Positions 51,378-59,993 are shown, numbered from the stretch's first letter. The stretch: DNA of 64,000 nucleotides from Caldifarciminota bacterium (GCA_903865935.1 CAIPLT010000059.1:133770-197769); one strand, 5' to 3'. Numbers and translations: made by a program. The notes: generated from the sequence alone by a model not told the origin.

Positions 51378-52370
51378 TTATATTTTTTCTGCCGATGCAA
51401 TACACTCCTGAATTTCTTCTCTGCTAGCATCTGCCGGGTCTCCACGTTTTAAATGTGCTACATAAACCGGAAAAATCTTGTGTACTTCTTGTAAGGATTT
51501 AATTGCTGACTGGTTTGCTGCCAAACCAGCTGTATCTGCATCCATCATCACCACAACTGAAACATCATATCCATTATACGCGCCACTGATTTGTTGGCTT
51601 AATGTTAATGCTTTTATCCCCTGAGCATCATTCATGCTACTGCCCAAAATTGCGACGCCGTTATATTCATACGACCGTAACACTAAAGCATCAAAGATAC
51701 CTTCCGTCACAATCAAAGGCGCCCTAAAGGGGCGATTATATGTTTCATACTCTAAATACAACACGGTCTTCTTAAACCCTCGTGTTAAAAAGTAATTTGG
51801 CGATTTCTGGATTCCACGTGTCATGCCTCCGACTAACTCCCCATCTGGTAAACTTCGAATTGGAAAGATTACTTCTTGTCTTCTCTCATCATATCCCAGC
51901 AATGCTCCTTTACATACGGCTAAAGTTACACCTCTGTCTATAACATATCTTGGTGCTTTACCACTATGAGCTTTAAGATAGTAATCAATTGTCTCTGAAG
52001 TAACATGAGGTTTTTCGATGTTGCGATTATTCCCGTTGGCTTCATAAGAAGATTGTAATAGTTTGTTATATTCTATTTCTATTCTCTCAATTTGTGCATC
52101 TCCGAAACATTTATCTCTCCATTCTTTGTAATCTAATCCAAACACTTTGCACCACTGCCAGACCAAAGAACGTAAAGTTTTACCCTTCCGACCGCAACCG
52201 AAACAGTGCCAAACCGAAGAATTCACATCTATAGCTAAAGATGCATGATTGTCATCGCCGCTTACGTGTTCTCTCCCAAATGGACATTTAGCCATCGCAG
52301 TCCGACTGTAAAAACGGACAACGTCAATACCCATATTGTGTAAAACCATTTCAATCATTGCACGATCCAT
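51378..52370 (-). CDS. DnaG-type primase (CHC2 zinc finger and Toprim)
   Basis: About 330 residues from ATG 52370; the open frame runs further upstream into the helicase gene but the conserved part starts here. The zinc finger reads CPFGREHVSGDDNHASL...WHCFGCGRKG; the Toprim domain has VTEGIFDALVL and VVVMMDADTAGLAA (DxD). It would make primers for replication of the element. A C-terminal helicase-binding domain is lacking, as in phage and plasmid primases. Confidence 0.85.
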   Translation of the reverse strand: MDRAMIEMVLHNMGIDVVRFYSRTAMAKCPFGREHVSGDDNHASLAIDVNSSVWHCFGCGRKGKTLRSLVWQWCKVFGLDYKEWRDKCFGDAQIERIEIEYNKLLQSSYEANGNNRNIEKPHVTSETIDYYLKAHSGKAPRYVIDRGVTLAVCKGALLGYDERRQEVIFPIRSLPDGELVGGMTRGIQKSPNYFLTRGFKKTVLYLEYETYNRPFRAPLIVTEGIFDALVLRSYEYNGVAILGSSMNDAQGIKALTLSQQISGAYNGYDVSVVVMMDADTAGLAANQSAIKSLQEVHKIFPVYVAHLKRGDPADASREEIQECIASAEKI

Positions 52371-52398
52371 ATCTATAAAGACAAGGCAAACGATAAAT

Positions 52399-53646
52399 TC
52401 ATGGGTTATCAATATTATCTTGCGTATTATCCGCCGCTGCGACCTCACTAAAATCCATCTTTTCAAAATTCCAATTAAGAATTATTTCACCAAAATCATC
52501 CGCATCCCTTAATACTAAGGGCGCAACCCGCATTTTCTTAAATTTTTTCAGATCCGAGTCTTGCAATAAGGCTAAACAAACATCCATACACCACGATAAT
52601 TTATCACTTAAAGCAATGGCTGACACCTCTGCTACTTTAGCATTCGGCTTAACCGAACGGTTGAGCTGGCTCGAAATGATAATTGGAATATTATAATGAT
52701 CCACCATCTTCTTCAAAGCTTCTGCCATATACTCCATACGTTCAGTTAAATTATCACCCGGACCACGGACCAAATAAATACCATCAATCATCAACAGCTC
52801 GGGCTCAACCTGCTCTATTGCTGCCTGAATAGAATTTAAATCCATTTGCCAATCCTGTGATAACAGGTAAAACGACTCACCATTTAACATATCTAGCTTT
52901 GTAAAAAAATCTTTTTCTTCACAACCAGTAAATTGTCCTGTTCGTAACCGCTTGTAATTCGCCTGTAAATCTAAAGCAACAAAACGGCTCATAATTGTAC
53001 TACGCTTCATCTCCGGGCTAACGAATAATACTTTGTGTTTGTTCTTCCACGCATGATGTGCTACAACAATCATCCATATAGTTTTTCCTATTTTAGTCCG
53101 GGCAAAGATACCATAGATCTCATTTTTCTGCCACCCCATAGTTGCCATGTTCAAAGTCTTCCACGGCGTCTCTATTCCCACTATTCCATTCCTTGCTTTT
53201 AAATAAGAATCCTTAATTTCATCTTTTAAAGTTAAACCGTCAATCACGTTAGTCCGTAGGATATTGGCGCGTCTTATGTCGGAAACAAACTCTTCTATTA
53301 ACCGAAGTGCCTCGCGAGGATTGTTACCCTTCAAAATATCTATTAACCGACCCGTGTGTGTTGTTAACTCATTATGTAATTTACGATTCCACAACTCATC
53401 AATTAGAAAATCCAATGGTTTCTCTGTCTGAACAACATTAATATTAAATTTAGTAAGTAGTATATCGTTTGTAGGCATTGAATTGAACTCGTCCCAGAAA
53501 TCCATTATAAAGTTATACACATTACGATATTTGGCAAGCAGATATGTTGCGTTAAAGCACTGCTTTTTGATCTTAGCTATTCCATCTTTTCCCTCCTTTA
53601 ATAGCCCTCCGATTAACTCCATATCCAAATCTAAATTTTCTATCAT
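52399..53646 (-). CDS. DnaB-like replicative helicase
   Basis: A 415-residue RecA-fold helicase: GWQKNEIYGIFARTKIGKTIW (Walker A ARTKIGKT), VSPEMKRSTIMSRFVAL, Walker B LLMIDGIYLVRG, and IIISSQLNRSV. The N-terminal domain (QCFNATYLLAKYRNVYNFIM) is the short form found in phage and plasmid DnaB homologues. It is the middle of a primase-helicase-loader set. Confidence 0.85.
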   Translation of the reverse strand: MIENLDLDMELIGGLLKEGKDGIAKIKKQCFNATYLLAKYRNVYNFIMDFWDEFNSMPTNDILLTKFNINVVQTEKPLDFLIDELWNRKLHNELTTHTGRLIDILKGNNPREALRLIEEFVSDIRRANILRTNVIDGLTLKDEIKDSYLKARNGIVGIETPWKTLNMATMGWQKNEIYGIFARTKIGKTIWMIVVAHHAWKNKHKVLFVSPEMKRSTIMSRFVALDLQANYKRLRTGQFTGCEEKDFFTKLDMLNGESFYLLSQDWQMDLNSIQAAIEQVEPELLMIDGIYLVRGPGDNLTERMEYMAEALKKMVDHYNIPIIISSQLNRSVKPNAKVAEVSAIALSDKLSWCMDVCLALLQDSDLKKFKKMRVAPLVLRDADDFGEIILNWNFEKMDFSEVAAADNTQDNIDNP

Positions 53647-53647
53647 A

Positions 53648-54172
53648 TCACACCTTTACCTTTAAGTAATTTTTTTCTACAATATTGGCTGCCGCAGGTC
53701 CAATGGTCGTCTGTAGTTCTTGTATATTATCCGCATCACAGTAAATATCTAAAACGGTAAACAATCGCCACTGGAATCGATGCCAAAGGATTTCGATTAA
53801 CGCTTGTTTCATAATCGTACTTGACCCAGCTCTCATAATGCCATCTATGACTAAAAAGTCGGTACTTTTGCATTTTTCCCAAATTGTGATTTCTTCTTCA
53901 AACTTATCAATCTTTGCGCTGCTTAACTCAAAGGCATTTAAGAATAATCCTGGCTGCTCGATTAAAACCACTCTTAAACTTAAAACCCCACATGCAGTAA
54001 CAGCTACATCAACATTATCATTGTTCCAAAAAACAATTCCCGACTTTTCTTTGAGAACTCTATTGAAATCACGAAAGACAGTTACATTATTAGGGACTTC
54101 GATTTTTTCTGTCCAATAACGACTCGGAATTCGAGCCCACTCCCATATTTTAAGCTTTTCTTTTAAATCCAT
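53648..54172 (-). CDS. DnaC-like helicase-loader homologue without P-loop
   Basis: A 174-residue protein beginning with WEWARIPSRYW, the N-terminal motif of DnaC-type loaders, and with a Walker-B-like STDFLVIDGIM. The expected Walker A position (IVFWNNDNVDVAVTACG) has no GxxxxGK(T/S). It lies beside the DnaB-like helicase. This could be a loader that works without ATP, or an adaptor. The assignment is tentative. Confidence 0.45.
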   Translation of the reverse strand: MDLKEKLKIWEWARIPSRYWTEKIEVPNNVTVFRDFNRVLKEKSGIVFWNNDNVDVAVTACGVLSLRVVLIEQPGLFLNAFELSSAKIDKFEEEITIWEKCKSTDFLVIDGIMRAGSSTIMKQALIEILWHRFQWRLFTVLDIYCDADNIQELQTTIGPAAANIVEKNYLKVKV

Positions 54173-55142
54173 TTGCTAACTCCTCCGGATTAATCCGCTG
54201 CACTTCACGGGCGTGTCCGCCGGTGTCCTGCGACTGATTTATCCTATTATCTTGCGTTCTTTTAATGCTGGCATTATACATATCCATTTCACCAATCAAA
54301 CCAGCACCATATGATGAAATCACCTCCATGGTAGGGCCATCGACCCGCCACTTAGTTTTATATTCCGACCATCGAGGGGCTATATAATTAAATAACTGTT
54401 CAACCCGGTCAACTGATGTTAACTTCCTAATAAGCGCCTCCGCCACACGATAATCTTTCCCTGTCCATTCGGGATATATGCTATCTGGATAAATAGTTAC
54501 CCAAAGTTTCTCATGTGCAATCCTCACCCGCTTAAGATCCGAATTCTTTTGTTGTGACGGGGATGTTCCGCCTTTTCGCTTTTCATTATGAGTTGAAGCG
54601 CAATTCTCTTTCGTCTTAGCTAACGGATCATTCTCCTCGTCCGGTACATTATTTATTGAGGTAGATTCTCTCTCATTACAAATAGATGGGTTTGCTGATG
54701 AACTGTGTTCATCACAATCTTCAAATGATTCTATTCTATCTGAATCTATTTGGGTGACATTTCCTTCATTACCCTTAGGGACATCTGTGTCCTTATCCCC
54801 AGTGACATCCATGTCCGAGCTTGCCGCCTCAAAGCACTCGTGCCACAAAAACGAATAATGATTCGAACTGTTTCTACCGTCTTTTTTCCGTCTCTGTCGT
54901 AAAATAAAGCGATTATCTTCTAATTCTTTTAGTAGCCGCATTATTTGTCTTTTAGAAACCCCGAGCTCTTCGCTTAAAGTTTGCACGGACGGATAACATT
55001 TTCCGTTTTTTCCATTAAATTGTGCTAATCTCGCCCATAAAAGTTTTGCTGATGGACCAAGGAAGTTATATCGCATTAGACAGTTTGGAATCATAGAGCC
55101 AAAAAACCTTTTGTAGGGATTAAAGACCTGCCCCGCTTTCAT
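54150..55142 (-). CDS. Helix-turn-helix replication-initiator-like protein
   Basis: About 330 residues. ATG 55142 is chosen because GAGGAGG stands just before it; the frame opens 11 codons further upstream. The N-terminal part has a winged helix (GPSAKLLWARLAQFNGKNG...CYPSVQTLSEELGVSKRQIMRLLKELED), as in phage replisome organisers. A long acidic, Ser/Asn-rich linker follows, then a C-terminal part (VTIYPDSIYPEWTGKDYRVAEALIR). It overlaps the DnaC-like gene by 23 bases and may bind the element origin. Confidence 0.7.
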   Translation of the reverse strand: MKAGQVFNPYKRFFGSMIPNCLMRYNFLGPSAKLLWARLAQFNGKNGKCYPSVQTLSEELGVSKRQIMRLLKELEDNRFILRQRRKKDGRNSSNHYSFLWHECFEAASSDMDVTGDKDTDVPKGNEGNVTQIDSDRIESFEDCDEHSSSANPSICNERESTSINNVPDEENDPLAKTKENCASTHNEKRKGGTSPSQQKNSDLKRVRIAHEKLWVTIYPDSIYPEWTGKDYRVAEALIRKLTSVDRVEQLFNYIAPRWSEYKTKWRVDGPTMEVISSYGAGLIGEMDMYNASIKRTQDNRINQSQDTGGHAREVQRINPEELANGFKRKA

Positions 55143-55197
55143 ACAACCTCCTCGCAACCTTCGGGATGATAACATTGTAGTATTAATTTAAATAAAA

Positions 55198-55668
55198 TCA
55201 TGGTTGTAACCGCCTTTGTCTTATTCCCGCCATAGTATCAAAATCAACGGATGCACTCGAGGACAATTTCGTTCCAGGGTAAGGTATGTCTTTAATAACG
55301 TATCGACTCTTTCTTATGTCCGAAGGACAGGTTTTATCTTCAATAATATGTTTTAGTTTCTCAGTAACCGCGACAAATAACGACCCGTCTCGCGTTCTTT
55401 GGGTCATAATCAGATCAAGCTTCTTATACTTTTTATAGCGACGGGATATTGCGGCTTTATTTTTTATACTAAGAATCGGCAAAGCCCATATTAAGTCGTT
55501 GTAATTTACTCGCACGAACTCATAGTTTTGATAAACAACGCGGTTGCAGTTTGGATCCGCTATGAAATCATTTAGAAAGTTCAATAGCACCCAGTCTTTA
55601 ACATCGGTTCTATCAATTAGCCCCGCCCTAACGATACCAACCTGATTAATAATTATTGTATATTTCAT
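55198..55668 (-). CDS. Putative replication protein with winged-helix features, unknown
   Basis: A 156-residue protein with YNDLIWALPILSIKNKAAISRRYKKYKKLDLI, which resembles the winged helix of phage replication organisers (linked to an upstream DWVLLNFLNDF). The start has a good site, AAGGAGATATT before ATG 55668. It is the first clear gene after the long leader and could regulate or initiate element replication. No database family is recalled. Confidence 0.6.
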   Translation of the reverse strand: MKYTIIINQVGIVRAGLIDRTDVKDWVLLNFLNDFIADPNCNRVVYQNYEFVRVNYNDLIWALPILSIKNKAAISRRYKKYKKLDLIMTQRTRDGSLFVAVTEKLKHIIEDKTCPSDIRKSRYVIKDIPYPGTKLSSSASVDFDTMAGIRQRRLQP

Positions 55669-55677
55669 AATATCTCC

Positions 55678-55968
55678 TTACCCCAATTCGACAGTTTGCA
55701 AAAACCGTATCTGGATCCGCACAAAAAAACAAATAAGAACCTGAAAAGTTCTTGCTATTTTATCTTTGAGTAATAATGCTGGGAATTGTTTTAAATTAGG
55801 ATGTCGGTATAAACCGTTCAGAACAAAAAAGCAAACTAATGCATTATGGAGAGCAACCCCTATAATATGTGATGGTTTGCTATTGTGAGTATTAAATAAT
55901 ATCTTAAAAAAATTCACTTCATGTTGCACCAGCCCCCATTTATATTTAAATTTTGTGGTGCCACACAA
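55678..55968 (-). CDS. Possible 96-residue leader gene of the element operon
   Basis: An open frame from a TTG that ends nine bases before the next gene, with its TAA inside the next ribosome site (TAAGGAG). It is inside the predicted transcript from the promoter at 56120-56147. No domain, a hydrophobic middle (ALVCFFVLNGLY), and no ribosome site of its own. It could equally be an untranslated leader. Confidence 0.25.
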   Translation of the reverse strand: MCGTTKFKYKWGLVQHEVNFFKILFNTHNSKPSHIIGVALHNALVCFFVLNGLYRHPNLKQFPALLLKDKIARTFQVLICFFVRIQIRFLQTVELG

Positions 55969-56119
55969 GTGAAAAAAGGGAGACTGTGTAAAACTTAAGT
56001 TATTCTAAGTTTTAACAATCTTTGAAACCACTTATTTTCGTGCTCGTGGCTTCACATAAATGATTTTTACTAAGTGTCCGTAATGCAATAAAAGTTTTTT
56101 TAGTAAAACTCATTTATTA

Positions 56120-56147
56120 ATAATATCATACTTGAAAAGTCTGTCAA
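56120..56147 (-). promoter_or_regulatory. Promoter for the replication-integrase operon
   Basis: Minus-strand TTGACA (56147-56142), 16-bp spacer, TATTAT (56125-56120). An AAACTTA-8-TAAGTTT dyad at 55991-56012 lies about 110 bases downstream and may be an operator or attenuator. Confidence 0.55.
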
Positions 56148-56474
56148 GTTATTTTTTAAGATTTATAAGAAAATAGCGTCCCGCCAGCCCTTGATTAATC
56201 TGTATTCGCAATATCACAAAATTTCTTTCATGCATTTTTGTACAATTTGGCGGAGGGGGTCCTTTCTTTTTCAATAATTCAATAAATTATTCGAACCATT
56301 GTTGTAATGAACTTATCTGGTAATTTACAAGCAGAAAATAGCTTCTCCCGGTCTTGTAGAAATCCCTGTCCCTTCCCGGAAAACTTGATCTTTGGCTTAC
56401 CGATAACACTTCGTGATATCCGGTGTTTCTACTCATACCTTCAATCTGTCAATCTGGTATCTGTTCCACAATCG

Positions 56475-56738
56475 TCATTTTCCTGCTCCTAGCTTCCGGG
56501 CACCAAATTTCTTATCATACTCTGCGCGGACCCTGTTAACATCCAAATCGTTCGTCCCCGGCTTAACAAACCGCATCTTAATCGGATTAACCCACATAAT
56601 AAACTCACCCAGACACTCATAGCACAACTCGCCACCCAATAGCATCTCTACCGCCGGACGAGTCACGGTCAAAGGTCTACCACAATGGATACAATGACTC
56701 TGAATCATACAACCTTTATCTTCTGCTAATTGGTTCAT
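56475..56738 (-). CDS. Small zinc-ribbon protein of the element
   Basis: An 87-residue protein with SHCIHCGRPLTVTR and ELCYECLGEF, two CxxC knuckles 20-odd residues apart. The ATG overlaps the stop of the 40-codon gene upstream (ATGA). Phage and plasmid elements often carry such proteins of unknown function. Confidence 0.6.
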   Translation of the reverse strand: MNQLAEDKGCMIQSHCIHCGRPLTVTRPAVEMLLGGELCYECLGEFIMWVNPIKMRFVKPGTNDLDVNRVRAEYDKKFGARKLGAGK

Positions 56739-56857
56739 AACGCTTCCATAACCGCTTCAACTTTTGTAACCGTGCTTTTCGTAACCTGCTGATTCTCCAG
56801 GTCCCATTTAACGGACCGTAACAATCTTAACAAATACTCTTTTTTAGATTTGCTCAA
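56735..56857 (-). CDS. 40-residue coupled small protein
   Basis: A TTG start whose bases overlap the TGA of the upstream gene (TTGA), preceded by AGGAGG at a five-base spacing, and a stop that overlaps the next ATG (ATGA). The protein reads MSKSKKEYLLRLLRSVKWDL and ends EAVMEAL. The two overlaps and the ribosome site are good evidence for a real gene although it has no recognised family. Confidence 0.65.
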   Translation of the reverse strand: MSKSKKEYLLRLLRSVKWDLENQQVTKSTVTKVEAVMEAL

Positions 56858-57168
56858 GATCGCCTCCTGGCTTTATCTAACTTTTTATTAATACCTGCCG
56901 GTCTAGTTGTTAATCTTCGACCGCCAGGCATCTGGAATAGTCCGTCTGCTCCACACTTCAAACAAGTACCGCGCCAATACCTAACCACCACATAATCTAT
57001 CGAGAACTTGCCATCACCCTTGTCACCAAATCCCACCGGCAAACGTCTGCTCACCGATGCGTCCACCATCACCTGACCGCCACAATCCTTATGTATGATG
57101 TTGCCGTCATGCCGGTAACCTTTAAATCTCTTTAACGAGTCCAGCTCTTTGTTAGCTTGCCATTTCAT
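56854..57168 (-). CDS. Small zinc-ribbon protein of the element
   Basis: A 104-residue protein with IIHKDCGGQVMVD and GTCLKCGADGLF, two possible metal knuckles, and a basic C-terminus (INKKLDKARRRS). First gene of a three-gene coupled set with a CTGACA-16-TATCAT promoter; AAGGA stands before ATG 57168. Confidence 0.6.
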   Translation of the reverse strand: MKWQANKELDSLKRFKGYRHDGNIIHKDCGGQVMVDASVSRRLPVGFGDKGDGKFSIDYVVVRYWRGTCLKCGADGLFQMPGGRRLTTRPAGINKKLDKARRRS

Positions 57169-57209
57169 GCCAGATCCTTATTTAAACTCAATAGCTGCTT
57201 CACAGCTTT

Positions 57210-57237
57210 ATGATAGCACCTTGTGTCCTTTTGTCAG
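57210..57237 (-). promoter_or_regulatory. Promoter for the small-protein operon
   Basis: Minus-strand CTGACA (57237-57232), 16-bp spacer, TATCAT (57215-57210), 41 bases before ATG 57168. Confidence 0.45.
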
Positions 57238-57391
57238 ACCCGCCTCAATGTAAAACACCTTCGGTGTCCACTCAATCAACCTGTGTCAACATGTACCCCC
57301 TTAACTCACTATATATTTCCAACCCGCCACTCACATGCCTCGGTTAAATATCCTTGCCACCACCAACAACACCCCAACCAACCACCTTGTT

Positions 57392-57592
57392 TTAAGAATA
57401 GGCAAGTTTTAATCCAAGCAAGCACCTTCTTACCCATTCTATAATTGTGACCTCACTTAGCCCCTGTTGGACAAAACAGCACCCGAAAACCGAACCTAAA
57501 AACTCCGGGAAGTTTCCAAGACGCGCGTAAAATTCCCGTAAATACCGGACCACACCAGCCCGTTTTCCAAAAACCCGTGTATTTCTTATCAT
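57392..57592 (-). CDS. Doubtful 66-residue protein
   Basis: An open frame (MIRNTRVFGKRAGVVRYLRE...) in a strand and place that fit the element, with plausible composition but a poorly spaced ribosome site (CAGGA directly before the ATG). Its start is three bases from one arm of the 16-bp inverted repeat. Confidence 0.3.
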   Translation of the reverse strand: MIRNTRVFGKRAGVVRYLREFYARLGNFPEFLGSVFGCCFVQQGLSEVTIIEWVRRCLLGLKLAYS

Positions 57593-57594
57593 TC

Positions 57595-57739
57595 CTGTGC
57601 ATAAGTTTGCGTTTGACTTATAACGTATTGTGTTTCAATGCCTGAATATGTAACGGGTTGGATACAAACTACTTAGCTACAACACTAATTACAAGGGATT
57701 TTCCCGCAAAAGGATGAAAGTATGCAAACTTATGCACAG
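57595..57739. repeat. Perfect 16-bp inverted repeat, 113 bp apart
   Basis: CTGTGCATAAGTTTGC (57595-57610) and its exact complement GCAAACTTATGCACAG (57724-57739). The spacer holds no gene. Candidates are paired operator sites, integrase arm sites, or a part of the element origin. Confidence 0.8.
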
Positions 57740-57792
57740 TTTCGTCCTCGTACAAGGGTCAAATTTGGGTATAAAACCCCACATCACAGTGC

Positions 57793-57862
57793 CAAACTGA
57801 GCCAAATCAGGTCACGTTTAAACAAACCCGCCGATTTTAAAAATGACGGCGGACTCAGTTTG
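57793..57862. repeat. Nested inverted repeat
   Basis: CAAACTGAG (57793-57801) pairs with CTCAGTTTG (57854-57862), and CCGCCG (57828-57833) pairs with CGGCGG (57847-57852) inside it. Could form a cruciform or RNA hairpin; near the right border of the element. Confidence 0.65.
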
Positions 57863-58007
57863 CCAGCATGCTTATAAATCAATTTCTGTCCAAGCCGAGA
57901 TATACCATGCAGAGTTCACCCTCGGCGCAATCTGTAATTTCATCCTGTTTCTGCGGAAAGGATTAGTGCAAAGAATTAGCCATCTATTTTTATGCGAATA
58001 AATCAAC

Positions 58008-58035
58008 TTGACTTTGTCTAGCTCATTGGTATATT
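58008..58035 (+). promoter_or_regulatory. Promoter for the 234-residue orphan, leaderless
   Basis: TTGACT (58008-58013), 16-bp spacer, TATATT (58030-58035), six bases before ATG 58042, so +1 should be the A of the ATG. Confidence 0.6.
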
Positions 58036-58041
58036 TAGGGG

Positions 58042-58746
58042 ATGTTAAATGATGATAAATTTGGAAACATATCAAGACTAGAAAAATTAGTGAAGTATCC
58101 ACAGATGCATTCAAACATGATTTTACCTAACGAATCAATATTACACTCTTTACCTACTAATAAAATTGGTGAAAAAGAATTGTACTGGTTTGAAGCAATA
58201 ATTTCAATAACCAGGATGCTTGAAATTAGCTATTCCAGGTTATTTGATTTAATTATTACAAATGAACAAAATATCGCAACAGAATCGTTAAATATTGAGT
58301 CATGGAATATAATTGATAATTTTAATAGACTGTACTGTATACTTTCTCGCTGTCCACGAATCAAGAAGAAAAGTCCTTGGATAAAATTAATACTTAATGA
58401 CTTGAAAGAAGTAGAAAATGCAAGACATTTCATTCAACATTATGATCGTGAAATCGACAACCTCCATGCTCAGACACTACCTCCATTGGGGTATCTTTGT
58501 TATGCTATTAAAATTGACACGAAAAAAATTCAAACGAGAACAGTAGTACCAGGTTATGTTAGAAAATACTCTTTACAAACAATTAACCCAGTCGGTAAGG
58601 ATTTTAAAATGGATATTGATTTGATTACTTATTTCATCGGTAATCACACTATCCAGTTAAGTAAACTTCTCTACAAAACCCAGGAATTTGTGAAAGAGTT
58701 AGAAAATTTTATTAAAAAAGAATATTTAGAGAAAAACACCAGCTAA
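58042..58746 (+). CDS. Orphan protein of unknown function
   Basis: A 234-residue, mostly helical, soluble protein with no recognised motif. The middle (WNIIDNFNRLYCILSRCPRI, then LNDLKEVENARHFIQHYDRE) resembles HEPN-like or four-helix bundles only in composition. It is AT-richer than the core genes and lies alone between the element and a membrane-protein gene, with its own leaderless promoter. Its function cannot be told. Confidence 0.6.
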   Translation: MLNDDKFGNISRLEKLVKYPQMHSNMILPNESILHSLPTNKIGEKELYWFEAIISITRMLEISYSRLFDLIITNEQNIATESLNIESWNIIDNFNRLYCILSRCPRIKKKSPWIKLILNDLKEVENARHFIQHYDREIDNLHAQTLPPLGYLCYAIKIDTKKIQTRTVVPGYVRKYSLQTINPVGKDFKMDIDLITYFIGNHTIQLSKLLYKTQEFVKELENFIKKEYLEKNTS

Positions 58747-58833
58747 TAGCGTGTGTGTGGCTACGCTTATAAAGGTCACTTTACCAGACTTGCAAACCTT
58801 ACAAGTGCGTCCTGTTAAGTTAAATAAAGAAAC

Positions 58834-58861
58834 TTGACTTTATGTTTTTCTAAACTATGCT
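58834..58861 (+). promoter_or_regulatory. Promoter for the 176-residue membrane protein
   Basis: TTGACT (58834-58839), 16-bp spacer, TATGCT (58856-58861). The leader is about 84 bases and has GAGGAGA before ATG 58952. Confidence 0.4.
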
Positions 58862-58951
58862 ACATTTAAGTGATGTTAGACAAAACGGTATAAAAGACGA
58901 CATTATAGTATATAAATTAGTTATGCGACAATCTTTGAGGAGAAAGAAAAT

Positions 58952-59482
58952 ATGGCTAAGCATGATGAGTTGAAACAGCTGGAAGACCAAATTAAGATAG
59001 AGAATGCAAGAGTTGGTTATCAGGTAGCAACGAACTTGTGGGTTAATGTAGGCGAAACATTATGGTCTCAATTCAACGCCTTTTTAGTAGCTAATAGTAT
59101 CGTTATCGCATCAATCGTATTGTCCATGACCGTACTACGTCGTTTAGCAGTATTCTTAATAGTGATGCCCGTTTTTGGAATGATCTTATGTTTTTGTTGG
59201 TTCCTAGTGATAAAGCGTAGTTTTGATTACTTCAACTATTATATAAAGTCATCCCGTGAAATAGAAGAGCAGTATTTAAGCGAACCCATCCAGACCATCT
59301 CTCGTGGCGAAAAATTTGCACACAGCAAAGAAGGAGCAGCAATCATGATTGGAGGTATCAAGGAGCGATCTCGGATGAGTTGTTGGGGTCGATTGCTTCC
59401 AGTACGGCATGTTTCATATATAATTATTGTTCTTTTCTTTTTAATATATGTAGCAATACTTATCACAAACAGCTTAAATTAG
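58952..59482 (+). CDS. Small membrane protein with coiled N-terminus
   Basis: A 176-residue protein: charged N-terminal helix (HDELKQLEDQIKIENARVGYQ), two adjacent membrane helices (FLVANSIVIASIVLSMTVL; AVFLIVMPVFGMILCFCWFL), a cytoplasmic stretch, and a C-terminal membrane helix (VSYIIIVLFFLIYVAILI). This layout resembles the RipA-type small membrane proteins. GAGGAGA precedes the ATG. Its role is unknown; next to the large accessory protein it may be part of a defence locus. Confidence 0.6.
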   Translation: MAKHDELKQLEDQIKIENARVGYQVATNLWVNVGETLWSQFNAFLVANSIVIASIVLSMTVLRRLAVFLIVMPVFGMILCFCWFLVIKRSFDYFNYYIKSSREIEEQYLSEPIQTISRGEKFAHSKEGAAIMIGGIKERSRMSCWGRLLPVRHVSYIIIVLFFLIYVAILITNSLN

Positions 59483-59993
59483 GATTATAGTCTTCATCTA
59501 AATTGTGGGGCACCATCCGTAATTTTAGTGACAAAGAGTCACAAGTGGTCGATTCGACCACCCAATTGTTATATTGTTTACGGAGTTGTTGCGGTAAGAT
59601 GAAACGGTGATTGATTGTAACCTTGTCAGGAAATAGGGGCGGGGCGAACACTGAATGACACTGAAACCATGCAAATCCCAACCCCTAACACCCAATCTCC
59701 AATCCGGAGTTTCCCTGTGTTTACCCGTGTTTATATTTTGTTGTTCTCTGTAGTGAAATTAAGGGATGGCATTAAATAGGATTTTGAGGATGCGTTAAAG
59801 AGAGCTCTATTTATGGCTTAAAACAGGCAACATAATTCCCCATAAGAAAAAATTGAACTCCCGTAAGGCTTTTATGGGGCACACAATAAATGTTATTCAG
59901 AATAATTTATCTATCTGAGTAATGTGGGACCTATCAATTATATTGTGTCGCCAAGATGTTTACGTAAGATTATTTCTGAAGATAACTACAATA
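59483..59993. other. Spacer without recognisable gene
   Basis: About 500 bases with no supported gene. GTGGTCG-att-CGACCAC at 59545-59561 is a perfect 7-bp hairpin without a T-run. Cytosine-rich caacccctaacacccaat text near 59680 and gtgtttacccgtgtttatat near 59715 look like intergenic filler. Confidence 0.45.
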
